This document shows, one piece after another, positions 16,014 to 22,987 of a stretch of DNA of 29,416 nt. Position 1 is the stretch's first letter; each line of letters starts with the position of its first letter. The notes beneath the pieces are model-generated. The model worked only from the letters and a program-made list of their open reading frames with translations. It ran no database searches and was not told the origin of the DNA. The DNA lies in contig JAYOEU010000036.1 in assembly GCA_038116915.1 (NCBI GenBank), forward strand, positions 1 to 29,416, read 5' to 3'. Origin of the DNA: JADHLJ01 sp038116915. Its GTDB lineage: Bacteria; Pseudomonadota; Alphaproteobacteria; Thalassobaculales; Thalassobaculaceae. The position numbers and the translations under genes are program-made.

Positions 16014-16886
16014 TCAATTGCCCGCGTCGGACGGCAGGTCCTTCAGGTAAACCGCGATTGCCCGAAGGTCGTCCTTGGTCAGTTTGCCGGTGCTGTTGGT
16101 GATCACCTCAGTCATCGCGCCGCCCACGAAATCCCCGTTCGGCAATGTGCCGTCCGAAAGGAAGTAGACGATGTCGCCCTCGCTCCAGCGCCCGATTCCT
16201 TTCTCGGGATGCGGCGTGATGTTCGGCACGCCCTTTCCCTCGGGCCCGCGCGTGTTGCCGGCGAATGGCCGCGACCGGTCGAGACCGCCAAGCGGATTAC
16301 GTTGCGTGTGGCATTCACCGCAATGCCCGAGCGCGTTCGCCAAATAGGCGCCCCTGTTCCGTTCGGCGGATTTCGCGGGATCCTCCGCCGTCCAGCCGTC
16401 GGTGAAGTACAGCACGCGCCAGGGCCAGATGAGCGCCCGGAGACTGAACGGAAAGGTGAGGTCGTGGTCGCGGGCCGGCTCGGCAACCGGCGGAACGCTT
16501 CCGAGATAGGCCCAAAGATCCGACAGGTCATCGTCGGTCATTCCGGTATAGGACGCATACGGAAACGCCGGGAAATAGACCTTGCCGCCGGGGCCGCGCC
16601 CATGCCGCATCGCCCGCTTGAAATCCTCGAGGCTCCAGGAACCAATCCCGTAAACCGGGTCCGGGGTGATATTCGGTGTGTAAAAGTCTCCGAAAGGCGT
16701 TTCCAGCTTGCGCCCACCGGCCAGCGGGGCGCCCTTCGGCTTCTCGCGGGTGTGGCAGCCGAGACAACCGGCGGCGGCGAGAATGTACCGGCCGCGATCG
16801 ACGGCGCTTGCCGTTTCACTTGCGCGGCCCGGTGACGGCAGTGCCGCGTTCAGCGCGAGAACGCCCCAAACCGCCGCCACATGCAA
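16014..16886 (-). CDS. Dihaem cytochrome c
   Basis: This is a periplasmic electron-transfer protein with two haem-binding motifs, CLGCH at 41-45 and CGECH at 189-193, in a duplicated domain layout: each half carries the PNITPDP/PNITPHP loop and a later methionine as probable axial ligand (YTGMTDDDL near 115; GGAMTEVI near 263). It resembles the dihaem cytochromes that accept electrons from membrane dehydrogenases. From the ATG at 16886 the signal peptide looks a little short (MHVAAVWGVLALNAALPSPG, likely cleavage after GRAS near residue 23); a TTG 18 nt upstream is a possible start. Its start is only 12 nt from the T-tract of a terminator that follows the cytochrome c' gene. Partner enzyme unknown. 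Confidence 0.85.
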   Translation of the reverse strand: MHVAAVWGVLALNAALPSPGRASETASAVDRGRYILAAAGCLGCHTREKPKGAPLAGGRKLETPFGDFYTPNITPDPVYGIGSWSLEDFKRAMRHGRGPGGKVYFPAFPYASYTGMTDDDLSDLWAYLGSVPPVAEPARDHDLTFPFSLRALIWPWRVLYFTDGWTAEDPAKSAERNRGAYLANALGHCGECHTQRNPLGGLDRSRPFAGNTRGPEGKGVPNITPHPEKGIGRWSEGDIVYFLSDGTLPNGDFVGGAMTEVITNSTGKLTKDDLRAIAVYLKDLPSDAGN

Positions 16887-16898
16887 GGCCGCGAACGC

Positions 16899-16930
16899 AA
16901 AAAGCCGGCGGAAGCGATGCTCCCGCCGGC
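16899..16930 (-). terminator. Rho-independent terminator after cytochrome c'
   Basis: On the minus strand GCCGGCGG (16930-16923) pairs with CCGCCGGC (16911-16904) and is followed directly by TTTTT (16903-16899). It lies 21 nt after the cytochrome c' stop and 12 nt before the start codon of the dihaem cytochrome gene. It should limit read-through, so that cytochrome c' would be made in excess of the dihaem protein. Confidence 0.8.
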
Positions 16931-16951
16931 CCTTGTTTGTGCTGACGTTGG

Positions 16952-17446
16952 TTATTTTACCTTCTCACCCCGGAACGGCGTATGACAACCGCCGCAGCCG
17001 TTCTTGCCGGTGGCGCCGATCTGCGCCTTGATCGCCGCGGTGTCGCCGCCCGCGGCGGTCTTGGCGAGGGTCGCGGCCTCGGCCACGAGCACGCCCGCCG
17101 CCTTCTCGAAGCCGGCCCAGTCTTCCCAGATCTTCGGAAGCGCGCGGGTCACCTTATCGTCGAAATCTCCCCGGCCGGTTCCCTTGGGGAACAGTCCGGC
17201 AATCTGACCGGCCGCCGCGCCGAGTTCCGTGGCGGCCTTGGCCACATCCGCGACGGTGCCCTTGTCTTCCTTGGCAAACGCGGTGATCACCTTCCAGGGA
17301 CCAAGGACATCGTTCTTCATGAGATTGATCCGCTTCTCAATGACCGCCATCCCATCCGCCGCGGAAGCGGGGCTGGTTGCATTGGAAATCATCAAGACCG
17401 AGCCCATCGCGAGTGCCGCGATCGCTCCGGTGAAAAGTGTCCGCAT
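16952..17446 (-). CDS. Cytochrome c'
   Basis: Cytochrome c' is a periplasmic four-helix-bundle haem protein that binds NO or CO and is linked with protection from nitrosative stress. The ATG at 17446 (after GGGAGAAGA) is followed by a signal peptide with a hydrophobic core to residue 21 and likely cleavage near PASAA (30). The mature part has VIEKRINLMKNDVLGP near 35, DWAGFEKAAGVLVAEA near 109, and the single haem motif CGGCH at 151-155 close to the C-terminus, as in the family. Length 164 residues is normal. The frame could extend 55 codons upstream but without a signal peptide. A terminator follows it; the upstream gap holds repeated GGAAACA sites. Confidence 0.88.
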   Translation of the reverse strand: MRTLFTGAIAALAMGSVLMISNATSPASAADGMAVIEKRINLMKNDVLGPWKVITAFAKEDKGTVADVAKAATELGAAAGQIAGLFPKGTGRGDFDDKVTRALPKIWEDWAGFEKAAGVLVAEAATLAKTAAGGDTAAIKAQIGATGKNGCGGCHTPFRGEKVK

Positions 17447-17755
17447 AAGTCTTCTCCCTGCCGATGTTTCCGGCCCCGTCGAAACGCCCGAATGGGCCGA
17501 GATTACAAGCATATAATGTGTCCAAGCGCCGGGTTTCCGGCAAGTGGGGACAACGGAAACAGATTGTTTCCTTGTGAGAATAATATGGGTCGGAAACATC
17601 GGAAATCTCAATTCACTTGATTGCGAGCGGCGGGGGAACGTCGCGCCACCGACAGATCGTGTCGTGGAACCGCTAGCGGTTGTCCGGACCCGGCCCTAAG
17701 TAGAGGCGTGAATTCATGGATGCCCCACGCCTATAGGCTGCATCGGGAGTGGCTC
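17447..17755. promoter_or_regulatory. Divergent promoter region with repeated GGAAACA sites
   Basis: This 309-bp gap lies between the divergent cytochrome c' and corrinoid-protein genes and holds no gene I can support. GGAAACA or its complement TGTTTCC occurs at 17465-17471, 17555-17561, 17565-17571 and 17592-17598, with a partial copy GGTTTCC near 17532-17538. The middle pair forms a palindrome GGAAACA-GAT-TGTTTCC (17555-17571). A TATAAT on the + strand is at 17513-17518. The pattern suggests a dimeric regulator acting on one or both genes; the regulator is unknown. Confidence 0.5.
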
Positions 17756-18472
17756 ATGGCCAGCGAGGAAGACGATATCATCCTGTCGGAGCTTGATGAC
17801 GACGAGCTCGTGCAGCAGATGCATGACGATCTCTATGACGGTCTAAAGGAAGAGATCGAGGAAGCGGTCAACATTCTTCTCGAACGCGGATGGGCGCCGT
17901 ACAAGGTTCTGACCGAGGGCCTCGTCGAGGGCATGCGGATCGTCGGCATCGATTTCCGCGATGGCATTCTGTTCGTGCCCGAGGTTCTGATGGCGGCCAA
18001 CGCAATGAAGGCCGGCATGGCGATCCTGCGGCCGCTGCTGATCGAGACCGGCGCGCCGCAGCTCGGTAAGATGGTGATCGGCACCGTTAAGGGCGACATT
18101 CATGACATCGGCAAGAATCTGGTGTCGATGATGATGGAAGGCGCCGGATTCGACGTGATCGACCTCGGCATCAACAATCCGGTCGAGAACTATCTGGCGG
18201 CGCTGGAAGAACATAAGCCCGACATTCTTGGCATGTCGGCCCTGCTGACCACGACGATGCCTTATATGAAGGTGGTGATCGATGCCATGAAGGAAAAAGG
18301 CATCCGAGATGATTATATCGTCCTGGTCGGTGGAGCGCCGCTGAACGAGGCCTTTGCGGAAAGCGTCGGCGCCGATGCCTACTGCCGGGATGCCGCGGTG
18401 GCTGTGGAGACCGCCAAGATCATGGTGGCGGAAAAACGCGGCTCCAACTCGGCGTCAATGGGTGTCGAATAG
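17756..18472 (+). CDS. Corrinoid (B12-binding) methyl-carrier protein
   Basis: This is a cytoplasmic corrinoid protein of the methyltransferase-cognate type (MtbC/MtmC/MttC and MetH-like), which carries a methyl group on cobalamin between two methyltransferases. The 238 residues form a helical cap domain (about 15-100, with VLTEGLVEGMRIVGIDFRDG and FVPEVLMAANAMKAG) and a Rossmann B12-binding domain: GDIHDIGKN at 113-121 with H116 as the lower cobalt ligand, a serine/threonine stretch GMSALLTTTM, and VLVGGAPL near 193. I chose the ATG at 17756, after CGGGAGTGG. A DUF1638 gene and a virulence-factor-family gene follow on the same strand, a set known from methylamine-type methyltransferase clusters, but no methyltransferase or ASKHA reactivase is in view. 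Confidence 0.9.
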   Translation: MASEEDDIILSELDDDELVQQMHDDLYDGLKEEIEEAVNILLERGWAPYKVLTEGLVEGMRIVGIDFRDGILFVPEVLMAANAMKAGMAILRPLLIETGAPQLGKMVIGTVKGDIHDIGKNLVSMMMEGAGFDVIDLGINNPVENYLAALEEHKPDILGMSALLTTTMPYMKVVIDAMKEKGIRDDYIVLVGGAPLNEAFAESVGADAYCRDAAVAVETAKIMVAEKRGSNSASMGVE

Positions 18473-18528
18473 GGCTTGCGGGATTTGCGGCGCCGCACCC
18501 CGGGCGCGCCAATGCTGGATATGACGTG

Positions 18529-19203
18529 ATGGATGGTTTGTCTCCGCCAGCCGGCGATTTGTGCTCCATGCCACCCGACCCGTTCGCCGGCGCCGGTCGT
18601 CCGACCACGCTGTTCATAGCCTGCGGGGCGTTGGCGAAGGAAATCGTCGCGCTGAAGGAAGCCACCGGCTGGACTGAGCTGACCATCGCTTGTCTGCCCG
18701 CCCATTGGCATAACACCCCGGCCCGCATCGCGCCGGCGGTGCTGAACAAGATTCGCGGCATGGGACGGCGGTTTGATCGCATTTTCGTGCTCTACGGCGA
18801 TTGCGGCACTGGTGGCGAATTGGACAAGGTTCTCGCGGCCGAGGGGGTCGAGCGTATTCCCGGCCCGCATTGCTATCATTTCTACATGGGCGGAGCGGAA
18901 TTCGAGCGTACCCATGACGACGATCCGACCTGCTTCTATCTTACCGACTATCTGGTCCGTCATTTCGACCGCATCGTCATCAAGGGTCTCGGGCTGGACC
19001 GTTTCCCGGAACTTCTCGGCGACTATTTCGGGAACTATTCCAGACTGATCTATATCGCTCAGACCGAGGATGAGGGGCTCAAGGACAAGGCCGCCAAGGC
19101 GGCCGAGCGGTTGGGGTTGGCTTTTGAATATCGGCTTCGCGGCTACGGTGAGTTGGGAGAATTCATGCGTGATTCGCTTGCCGCCGGCTTTGTTGCCCGG
19201 TGA
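18529..19203 (+). CDS. DUF1638 family protein
   Basis: This 224-residue cytoplasmic protein belongs to the DUF1638 family. Signature parts are LFIACGALAKEI near residue 28, CLPAHWHNTP near 55, VLYGDCGTGGELDKVL near 87 and GPHCYHFYMGG near 112, with cysteines and histidines that look like a metal or cofactor site. Its function has not been established; family members recur next to corrinoid proteins and MttB-like methyltransferases, which agrees with the gene just upstream (56 nt). The start is uncertain: GTG 18526 and ATG 18529 are adjacent and neither has a strong ribosome site; ATG at 18571 is a weaker option. Confidence 0.85.
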   Translation: MDGLSPPAGDLCSMPPDPFAGAGRPTTLFIACGALAKEIVALKEATGWTELTIACLPAHWHNTPARIAPAVLNKIRGMGRRFDRIFVLYGDCGTGGELDKVLAAEGVERIPGPHCYHFYMGGAEFERTHDDDPTCFYLTDYLVRHFDRIVIKGLGLDRFPELLGDYFGNYSRLIYIAQTEDEGLKDKAAKAAERLGLAFEYRLRGYGELGEFMRDSLAAGFVAR

Positions 19204-19215
19204 GGCGGGGTCGTC

Positions 19216-19530
19216 TTGGCGCAGATCGTAACCGTCTGTTGGCGTGACATTCCGGCGCAAGTTATCGCCGAGCGGGGGCGTGGGCGTAACCGCGAGGCAT
19301 CCAAGATCGAACTTCCGGACCGTTTCGCCAAAGCCATCGACGCCGCCGCCATGCGCTCCGGCTCCAGCGACACCGACAGCTATCTTGCCGACTGGCGACG
19401 CTCGGATCCGGTTGAATGCGGCGAGGATCTGGAAGCTGAGGCGCGTGCATTGGCCGGTCGTTTGGACGCCGACTATGATTCGGAGCGTCTGCGATCCTTG
19501 GTCGCTGGCGGCGGCGTGGAGCGGGGCTAA
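19216..19530 (+). CDS. Virulence-factor family protein (corrinoid cluster)
   Basis: This is a small soluble protein of 104 residues of the family named 'virulence factor' in domain databases, a name inherited from a plant-pathogen study. It begins AQIVTVCWRDIPAQVIAERG, with RFAKAIDAAAMRSGSSDTDSY in the middle. The start is a TTG at 19216, after GAGGCGGGG, only 12 nt past the DUF1638 stop, so the two are co-transcribed. Members commonly sit with corrinoid proteins, DUF1638 and methylene-tetrahydrofolate genes, so a part in one-carbon transfer is likely; the molecular function is not known. Confidence 0.8.
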   Translation: MAQIVTVCWRDIPAQVIAERGRGRNREASKIELPDRFAKAIDAAAMRSGSSDTDSYLADWRRSDPVECGEDLEAEARALAGRLDADYDSERLRSLVAGGGVERG

Positions 19531-19701
19531 CTCCAACGAACTCAAGACGGACGCCCGCATCCCGGTGGCGGTTTAGCCTGCGCCGGATTCTGGTATTCGA
19601 GTATTTTTGAATCCATAAATAAGCCAAACGCTAAAATTTTCAATTGAAGCAAGATCCTGTACAGATAATTATAAGTGTAAGTTTATAGGTTTGCTCTAAT
19701 A
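19531..19701 (+). promoter_or_regulatory. AT-rich promoter region of the TetR gene
   Basis: The 171 bp before the TetR-family start are much richer in A and T than the neighbouring genes, with TATAAGTGTAAGTTTATA (19670-19687) as a loose inverted repeat TATAA...TTTATA that could be an autoregulatory operator. No terminator is evident for the upstream corrinoid module. Confidence 0.35.
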
Positions 19702-20313
19702 ATGCCTCGCCAATCGGACACGAAAGCACGAATTGAGCGCGTCGCGGCGACTCTTTTCGCCGCCAAGGGCGTGGAAACCACGACAACCAAGGAGATCGCC
19801 GCTGGCGTGGGGATTTCGGAGGGCGCCATCTATCGCCATTTTACTGGCAAGGATGCCCTTATCCGGCACCTGTTTTCCACGAACAATGCCGCGCTGGCCG
19901 GCGCGCTTGATGCGATTCTGGAGGTGACCGACGATCTGACCCGCAGGATCGAGCTTGCCGTGAAGCTGTTTTGCGGCACTTTTGATGAAGATCCGGAAAT
20001 GTTCCGCTTCATACTTCTGTCCCGCCATGACCGGCCGGAAAGCGATATTGAGGGCACGGATAACCTGGAGACCAGTCTTCGCAGGATGTTCCAGGACGGT
20101 ATCGATGCCGGTGAATGCCGTTGTGCGGATGCCGACCTTTTGACCGGAATCGCCCTCGGGATCGTTCTCCAAAGCGCCCTCTTTATTATTCATGGTCGGC
20201 TGGAGGCTCCTATGATGCGGTTGTCGCCGGCCTTGACCGATGCGATCCGAAAGGCGGTGATGCTCGAGCCCGATCCCGCCATTGAAAGCGTCGGCCAGGT
20301 TCGGGGTGGTTGA
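19702..20313 (+). CDS. TetR/AcrR-family transcriptional regulator
   Basis: This 203-residue DNA-binding repressor has the N-terminal TetR helix-turn-helix: RIERVAATLFAAKGVETTTT then KEIAAGVGISEGAIYRHF (33-50), followed by KDALI. The C-terminal three quarters is a helical ligand-binding domain with no family-wide signature. It stands alone behind an AT-rich promoter; a ceramidase-like gene follows after 78 nt on the same strand and is a plausible target, as are the corrinoid genes upstream. The ligand is unknown. Confidence 0.9.
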   Translation: MPRQSDTKARIERVAATLFAAKGVETTTTKEIAAGVGISEGAIYRHFTGKDALIRHLFSTNNAALAGALDAILEVTDDLTRRIELAVKLFCGTFDEDPEMFRFILLSRHDRPESDIEGTDNLETSLRRMFQDGIDAGECRCADADLLTGIALGIVLQSALFIIHGRLEAPMMRLSPALTDAIRKAVMLEPDPAIESVGQVRGG

Positions 20314-20391
20314 TTCTGGTTTTGCGGTCATGCCCAATCCCGAAATGGCGCGGCTCTTGGACCATGATGTGTTTGCTGGAGCGTTATCGAG

Positions 20392-21168
20392 ATGACGATT
20401 GCAAACAGGAACCGCAAAATCGCGTTCCTGATGATCTTTATCGCCTTGATAGCGGTGGCGACGGCTCTCGCTCCTCGGATTGCCCAGGATCCGGCGTATC
20501 ATCTGTTCGCGGACACCAGAACTCTTTATGGGGTGCCGAGGTTTGGGGACGTCATTAGTAATCTCGCGTTTGTTCTCGTTGGACTTGCCGGGCTTTGGCG
20601 GACGAACCCGGAGCGCGCGATCGGCGATTCCGCCTCGCCGTCAGATATATTGCCGTACCGCGTTTTCTACGCCGCGGTCGTGCTGATCGGCCTCGGATCC
20701 GCCTATTATCATTGGGAGCCGGGCACCGGGCGGCTGTTTTGGGACCGTTTACCGATGACGGCCGCCTTCATGGCGTTCTTCGCGGCGATCGTGGCGGACC
20801 GGGTCGACCGGCGCGCCGGCGTTGTTTGGGTGCTGCCGGTCGCCTTGATCCTGGGCGCCGGCAGCGTCGTCTATTGGAGTTGGTCGGAGAGCATCGGCCG
20901 GGGTGATCTCAGACCCTATGCCCTGATCCAGTTCGGTCCGATGCTGCTCCTGCCGCTGACATGCGCTCTGTTCCGCGATTGGCGTCTGACCGATGGGCGC
21001 TACATTGTCGCGATCTTTCTCACCTACGGCCTCGCGATCCTGGTCGCGCGGTTCGACCATGAAATTCTGAAGCTGACCGCCGGTTGGATCAGTGGGCACA
21101 GCGTCAAGCATCTGATGGCCGCGCTCGCTTGCGCCATCCCGCTGGCGATGCTGAGGGCAGGGCGCTAG
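20392..21168 (+). CDS. Ceramidase-like membrane hydrolase (CREST superfamily)
   Basis: This 258-residue protein has about seven hydrophobic segments and resembles bacterial members of the alkaline ceramidase / CREST superfamily of metal-dependent membrane hydrolases. Seen are YHLFADTRTLYGVPRFGDVI near 36 and the three metal or catalytic sites of the superfamily: S103 and H107 in LGSAYYHWEP, D118 in FWDRLPM, and H235 and H239 in SGHSVKHLMA. All five expected residues are present, so it may be active; the substrate (ceramide or another amide/ester lipid) is not known. The ATG at 20392 has only a weak ribosome site. It follows the TetR gene and precedes an SDR. Confidence 0.82.
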   Translation: MTIANRNRKIAFLMIFIALIAVATALAPRIAQDPAYHLFADTRTLYGVPRFGDVISNLAFVLVGLAGLWRTNPERAIGDSASPSDILPYRVFYAAVVLIGLGSAYYHWEPGTGRLFWDRLPMTAAFMAFFAAIVADRVDRRAGVVWVLPVALILGAGSVVYWSWSESIGRGDLRPYALIQFGPMLLLPLTCALFRDWRLTDGRYIVAIFLTYGLAILVARFDHEILKLTAGWISGHSVKHLMAALACAIPLAMLRAGR

Positions 21169-21202
21169 GTTTGCAAATCGATCCGCCATGGAGAATTGAG
21201 CG

Positions 21203-21961
21203 ATGTCCTCCCCTTTCAGAACCGCCATCGTGACCGGGGGCGCCCGCGGGATTGGCCGGGCGATCGTCGCGCGGCTCGCCGCCGACGGTATTCAGGTGAT
21301 CATCGCGGACCGGGATGAGGCGGCGGCGAGCCAGACGGCCGAAAGCATTGCCGGCGCCGGCGCGGGAAGCGTGACGGCTCTGGGCGTGGATGTATCCGAA
21401 CGGGCGTCGGTCGAGGCCATGGTCCAGGCCGCGGTCAACAGGCTCGGCGGGATCGATATTCTGGTCTGCAATGCCGGGGTCATGGACCGGGCGCCGTTCC
21501 TGGAGACCGATGACGGATTCTGGTGGCGGGTGTTGGGGATCAATCTCGGCGGTGCTTTCCTGTGCGGCCAGACGGTGGCCCGGCACATGGTGGCGCGGGG
21601 CAAGGGTGGCAGGATCGTCAATGTCGCCTCGAATTCCGGTATTTTCGGCGGCCGCGGCCGCGCCGCCTACGGCGCCAGCAAGGCCGGGATCATCAATCTC
21701 ACGCAAACCATGGCGATCGAGCTGGCCGAGCACGACATCCTCGTGAACGCCATCGCTCCCGGGCCTACCAAGACCCGGGAGGATCAACCTGATGTGCCCT
21801 GGGACAGCGCCGCATCAAGGATGTCAATCAAGCGGTTCGGGCGGCCCGAGGAGATCGCGGAGGTGGCGGCTTTCCTCGCTTCGCCGGCCTGCAGTTTCAC
21901 GACCGGCCATGTGATCAGCGCCGATGGCGGCTTCACGGTATCCGGAATCATGGAGGGCTAG
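21203..21961 (+). CDS. SDR family oxidoreductase (FabG-like)
   Basis: This 252-residue cytoplasmic classical short-chain dehydrogenase has the Rossmann motif TGGARGIG (11-18), D36 after the second strand (IIADRDEA), which favours NAD(H), CNAG near 89, S143, and the YxxxK pair Y156/K160 in YGASKAG. The C-terminal SADGGFTVSG is typical of the FabG group. It may reduce or oxidise a 3-oxoacyl compound or a secondary alcohol or sugar; sequence alone does not say. GGAGAATTGAGCG precedes the ATG. It lies 34 nt after the ceramidase-like gene and probably shares its transcript. Confidence 0.9.
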   Translation: MSSPFRTAIVTGGARGIGRAIVARLAADGIQVIIADRDEAAASQTAESIAGAGAGSVTALGVDVSERASVEAMVQAAVNRLGGIDILVCNAGVMDRAPFLETDDGFWWRVLGINLGGAFLCGQTVARHMVARGKGGRIVNVASNSGIFGGRGRAAYGASKAGIINLTQTMAIELAEHDILVNAIAPGPTKTREDQPDVPWDSAASRMSIKRFGRPEEIAEVAAFLASPACSFTTGHVISADGGFTVSGIMEG

Positions 21962-22012
21962 CCAACCGCTTAGCGAAACCCGACCGGCGGCCACAATATA
22001 TAGTGGCGAACC

Positions 22013-22021
22013 TGTGGATAA
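22013..22021 (-). promoter_or_regulatory. Consensus DnaA-box match
   Basis: TGTGGATAA at 22013-22021 is the exact complement of the DnaA box TTATCCACA. It stands 31 nt before the anti-16S sequence of the small peptide gene. A single 9-mer may be chance in a window this size (about one in five expected), and there are no companion boxes that I noticed, so it does not indicate an origin. Confidence 0.3.
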
Positions 22022-22051
22022 GCGTGTTAGCCTTCCTTACCAGCAACAATC

Positions 22052-22067
22052 GAAAGGAGGTGATCCA
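22052..22067 (+). promoter_or_regulatory. Extended Shine-Dalgarno, 16-nt complement to the 16S 3' end
   Basis: GAAAGGAGGTGATCCA is the full complement of the conserved 16S rRNA tail TGGATCACCTCCTTTC and runs directly into an ATG. Ordinary ribosome sites pair over 4-7 nt; this one pairs over the whole anti-Shine-Dalgarno tail. Confidence 0.75.
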
Positions 22068-22148
22068 ATGTCGAGTGAGAAAAGGGCACTTTGGTGCCGG
22101 GTCAGTGTTCTTACGGCGACAACGGAGCAACCTTCGGCGTCCGTCTAA
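22068..22148 (+). CDS. Small 26-residue peptide, possible leader peptide
   Basis: The frame begins at the ATG touching the extended ribosome site and encodes MSSEKRALWCRVSVLTATTE followed by six residues (QPSASV) before TAA. It has no membrane segment or known domain, and its codon choice (AGG, CTT, ACG, TCG) differs from that of its neighbours. The RNA is structured: GGCAC(TTTG)GTGCC at 22085-22098 is inside the frame, and CCTTCGGC(AT)GCCGAGG at 22164-22180 follows it. A perfect terminator ends the unit at 22215-22244, giving a transcript of perhaps 200 nt. The unit lies between an SDR and a convergent channel gene. It may be a translated peptide, a leader peptide, or a structured RNA whose function is binding the ribosome; I do not recognise it. 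Confidence 0.45.
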   Translation: MSSEKRALWCRVSVLTATTEQPSASV

Positions 22149-22214
22149 ACGAACACACCGATCCCTTCGGCATGCCGAGGTGATTGGGGGCCCCATCAAC
22201 GGCCCAACTCACGA

Positions 22215-22244
22215 GAAGGCTCCGGTTGGAGCCTTCTTTCGTTT
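22215..22244 (+). terminator. Rho-independent terminator of the small-peptide transcript
   Basis: A perfect 9-bp stem GAAGGCTCC (22215-22223) / GGAGCCTTC (22228-22236) with a GGTT loop is followed by TTTCGTTT on the + strand. There is no matching U-tract on the - strand, so it serves the + transcript of the small peptide. Confidence 0.85.
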
Positions 22245-22254
22245 CGGGAGGCTT

Positions 22255-22915
22255 TTAGACGTTTTCCGGCGGCGGTCCGGTCTCGCGAATCCGGATCACC
22301 ACGCAGCGCACGACGGTCATGAGCACGAAGACGGCCGCCATCAGCGTGTTGTCTTCCATCAGGCCCCGCGCGAATACGAACGCCGCGCCGCCGGCGAGCG
22401 AGATCGTCGCGGTGAAATCCTCTTTCAGGATCGATGGCTGAACGCCGCAAAGCACATCTCGAACGGCGCCTCCGGCAACCCCGGTGATGCATCCGAGGAT
22501 TGTGGCGATGACAGCGGGGGGTGCCGGCGTCAAGAGCGACACTCGCGCCGACCAGGGTAAAAAGAGAGAGGCCGACCGCGTCGAAATACAGCAACAACCG
22601 CAGTCGTTTCCCGCCGCCGCTCCTCAAGCGCCTGGCAATGAAGAAGAACAGGAACCCGACCGGCACCGCGGTTGCGAGATATGTCAGATCCGTCATCCAG
22701 AAGACCGGGGTGCGCCCGATCAGCAGATCCCGCAACGTGCCCCCGCCGACAGCGGTGACCACCGCCAGAACGACCGCGCCGAACAGGTCAAACTTGTGCC
22801 GGACCGCCTGGATCGCCGCCGACGCGGCCATTACCGCAGTTGCGCAGACCGTCAGGCTGACAATCAGCGTGCGGATATCCGAAAGGAAGGCGATCGGATC
22901 GGTGAGGAGTTCCAA
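22255..22915 (-). pseudogene. TRIC/UPF0126 (YadS/YicG-like) membrane channel, frameshifted
   Basis: The gene encodes a two-repeat membrane protein of the UPF0126 / trimeric intracellular cation channel group. The first repeat (from a TTG at 22915, after AAGGAGAG) reads normally with AVTAVGGGTLRDLLIG and runs to GASVALDAGTP near residue 131. It then leaves frame at a run of six C on the minus strand (22516-22521). The second repeat continues in another frame as AVIATILGCITGVAGGAVRD and ends at TAA 22255. With five C instead of six, the two halves join into one protein of about 219 residues, the normal length. The gene is thus frameshifted by one base, either by mutation or by a sequencing error in the homopolymer. 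The open frame of 239 residues past the break is not real protein. A GTG restart at 22542 is possible. Confidence 0.8.
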
Positions 22916-22987
22916 GATGCTCTCTCCTTCAGCTTCGCCGTCAACGGGTGCGCCGGGTGTGGACGGAATGCGGGACAGCAGTGCTGC

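Noticed and set aside
19216..19530. Reading the 'virulence factor' name as evidence of pathogenicity
   Set aside because: The name is historical; the position beside a corrinoid protein and DUF1638 points to one-carbon chemistry.
22013..22021. A replication origin at the DnaA box
   Set aside because: There is one box only, with no cluster, no AT-rich unwinding element and no origin-linked genes.
22052..22067. The anti-16S stretch as a fragment of an rRNA gene read in antisense
   Set aside because: The match stops at the 16-nt tail; the bases beyond do not follow 16S sequence, and an ATG and frame follow directly.
22196..22515. Continuation of the channel frame after the C run as an arginine-rich tail
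   Set aside because: The arginine-rich sequence is typical of a wrong frame; the true second repeat is in the neighbouring frame.
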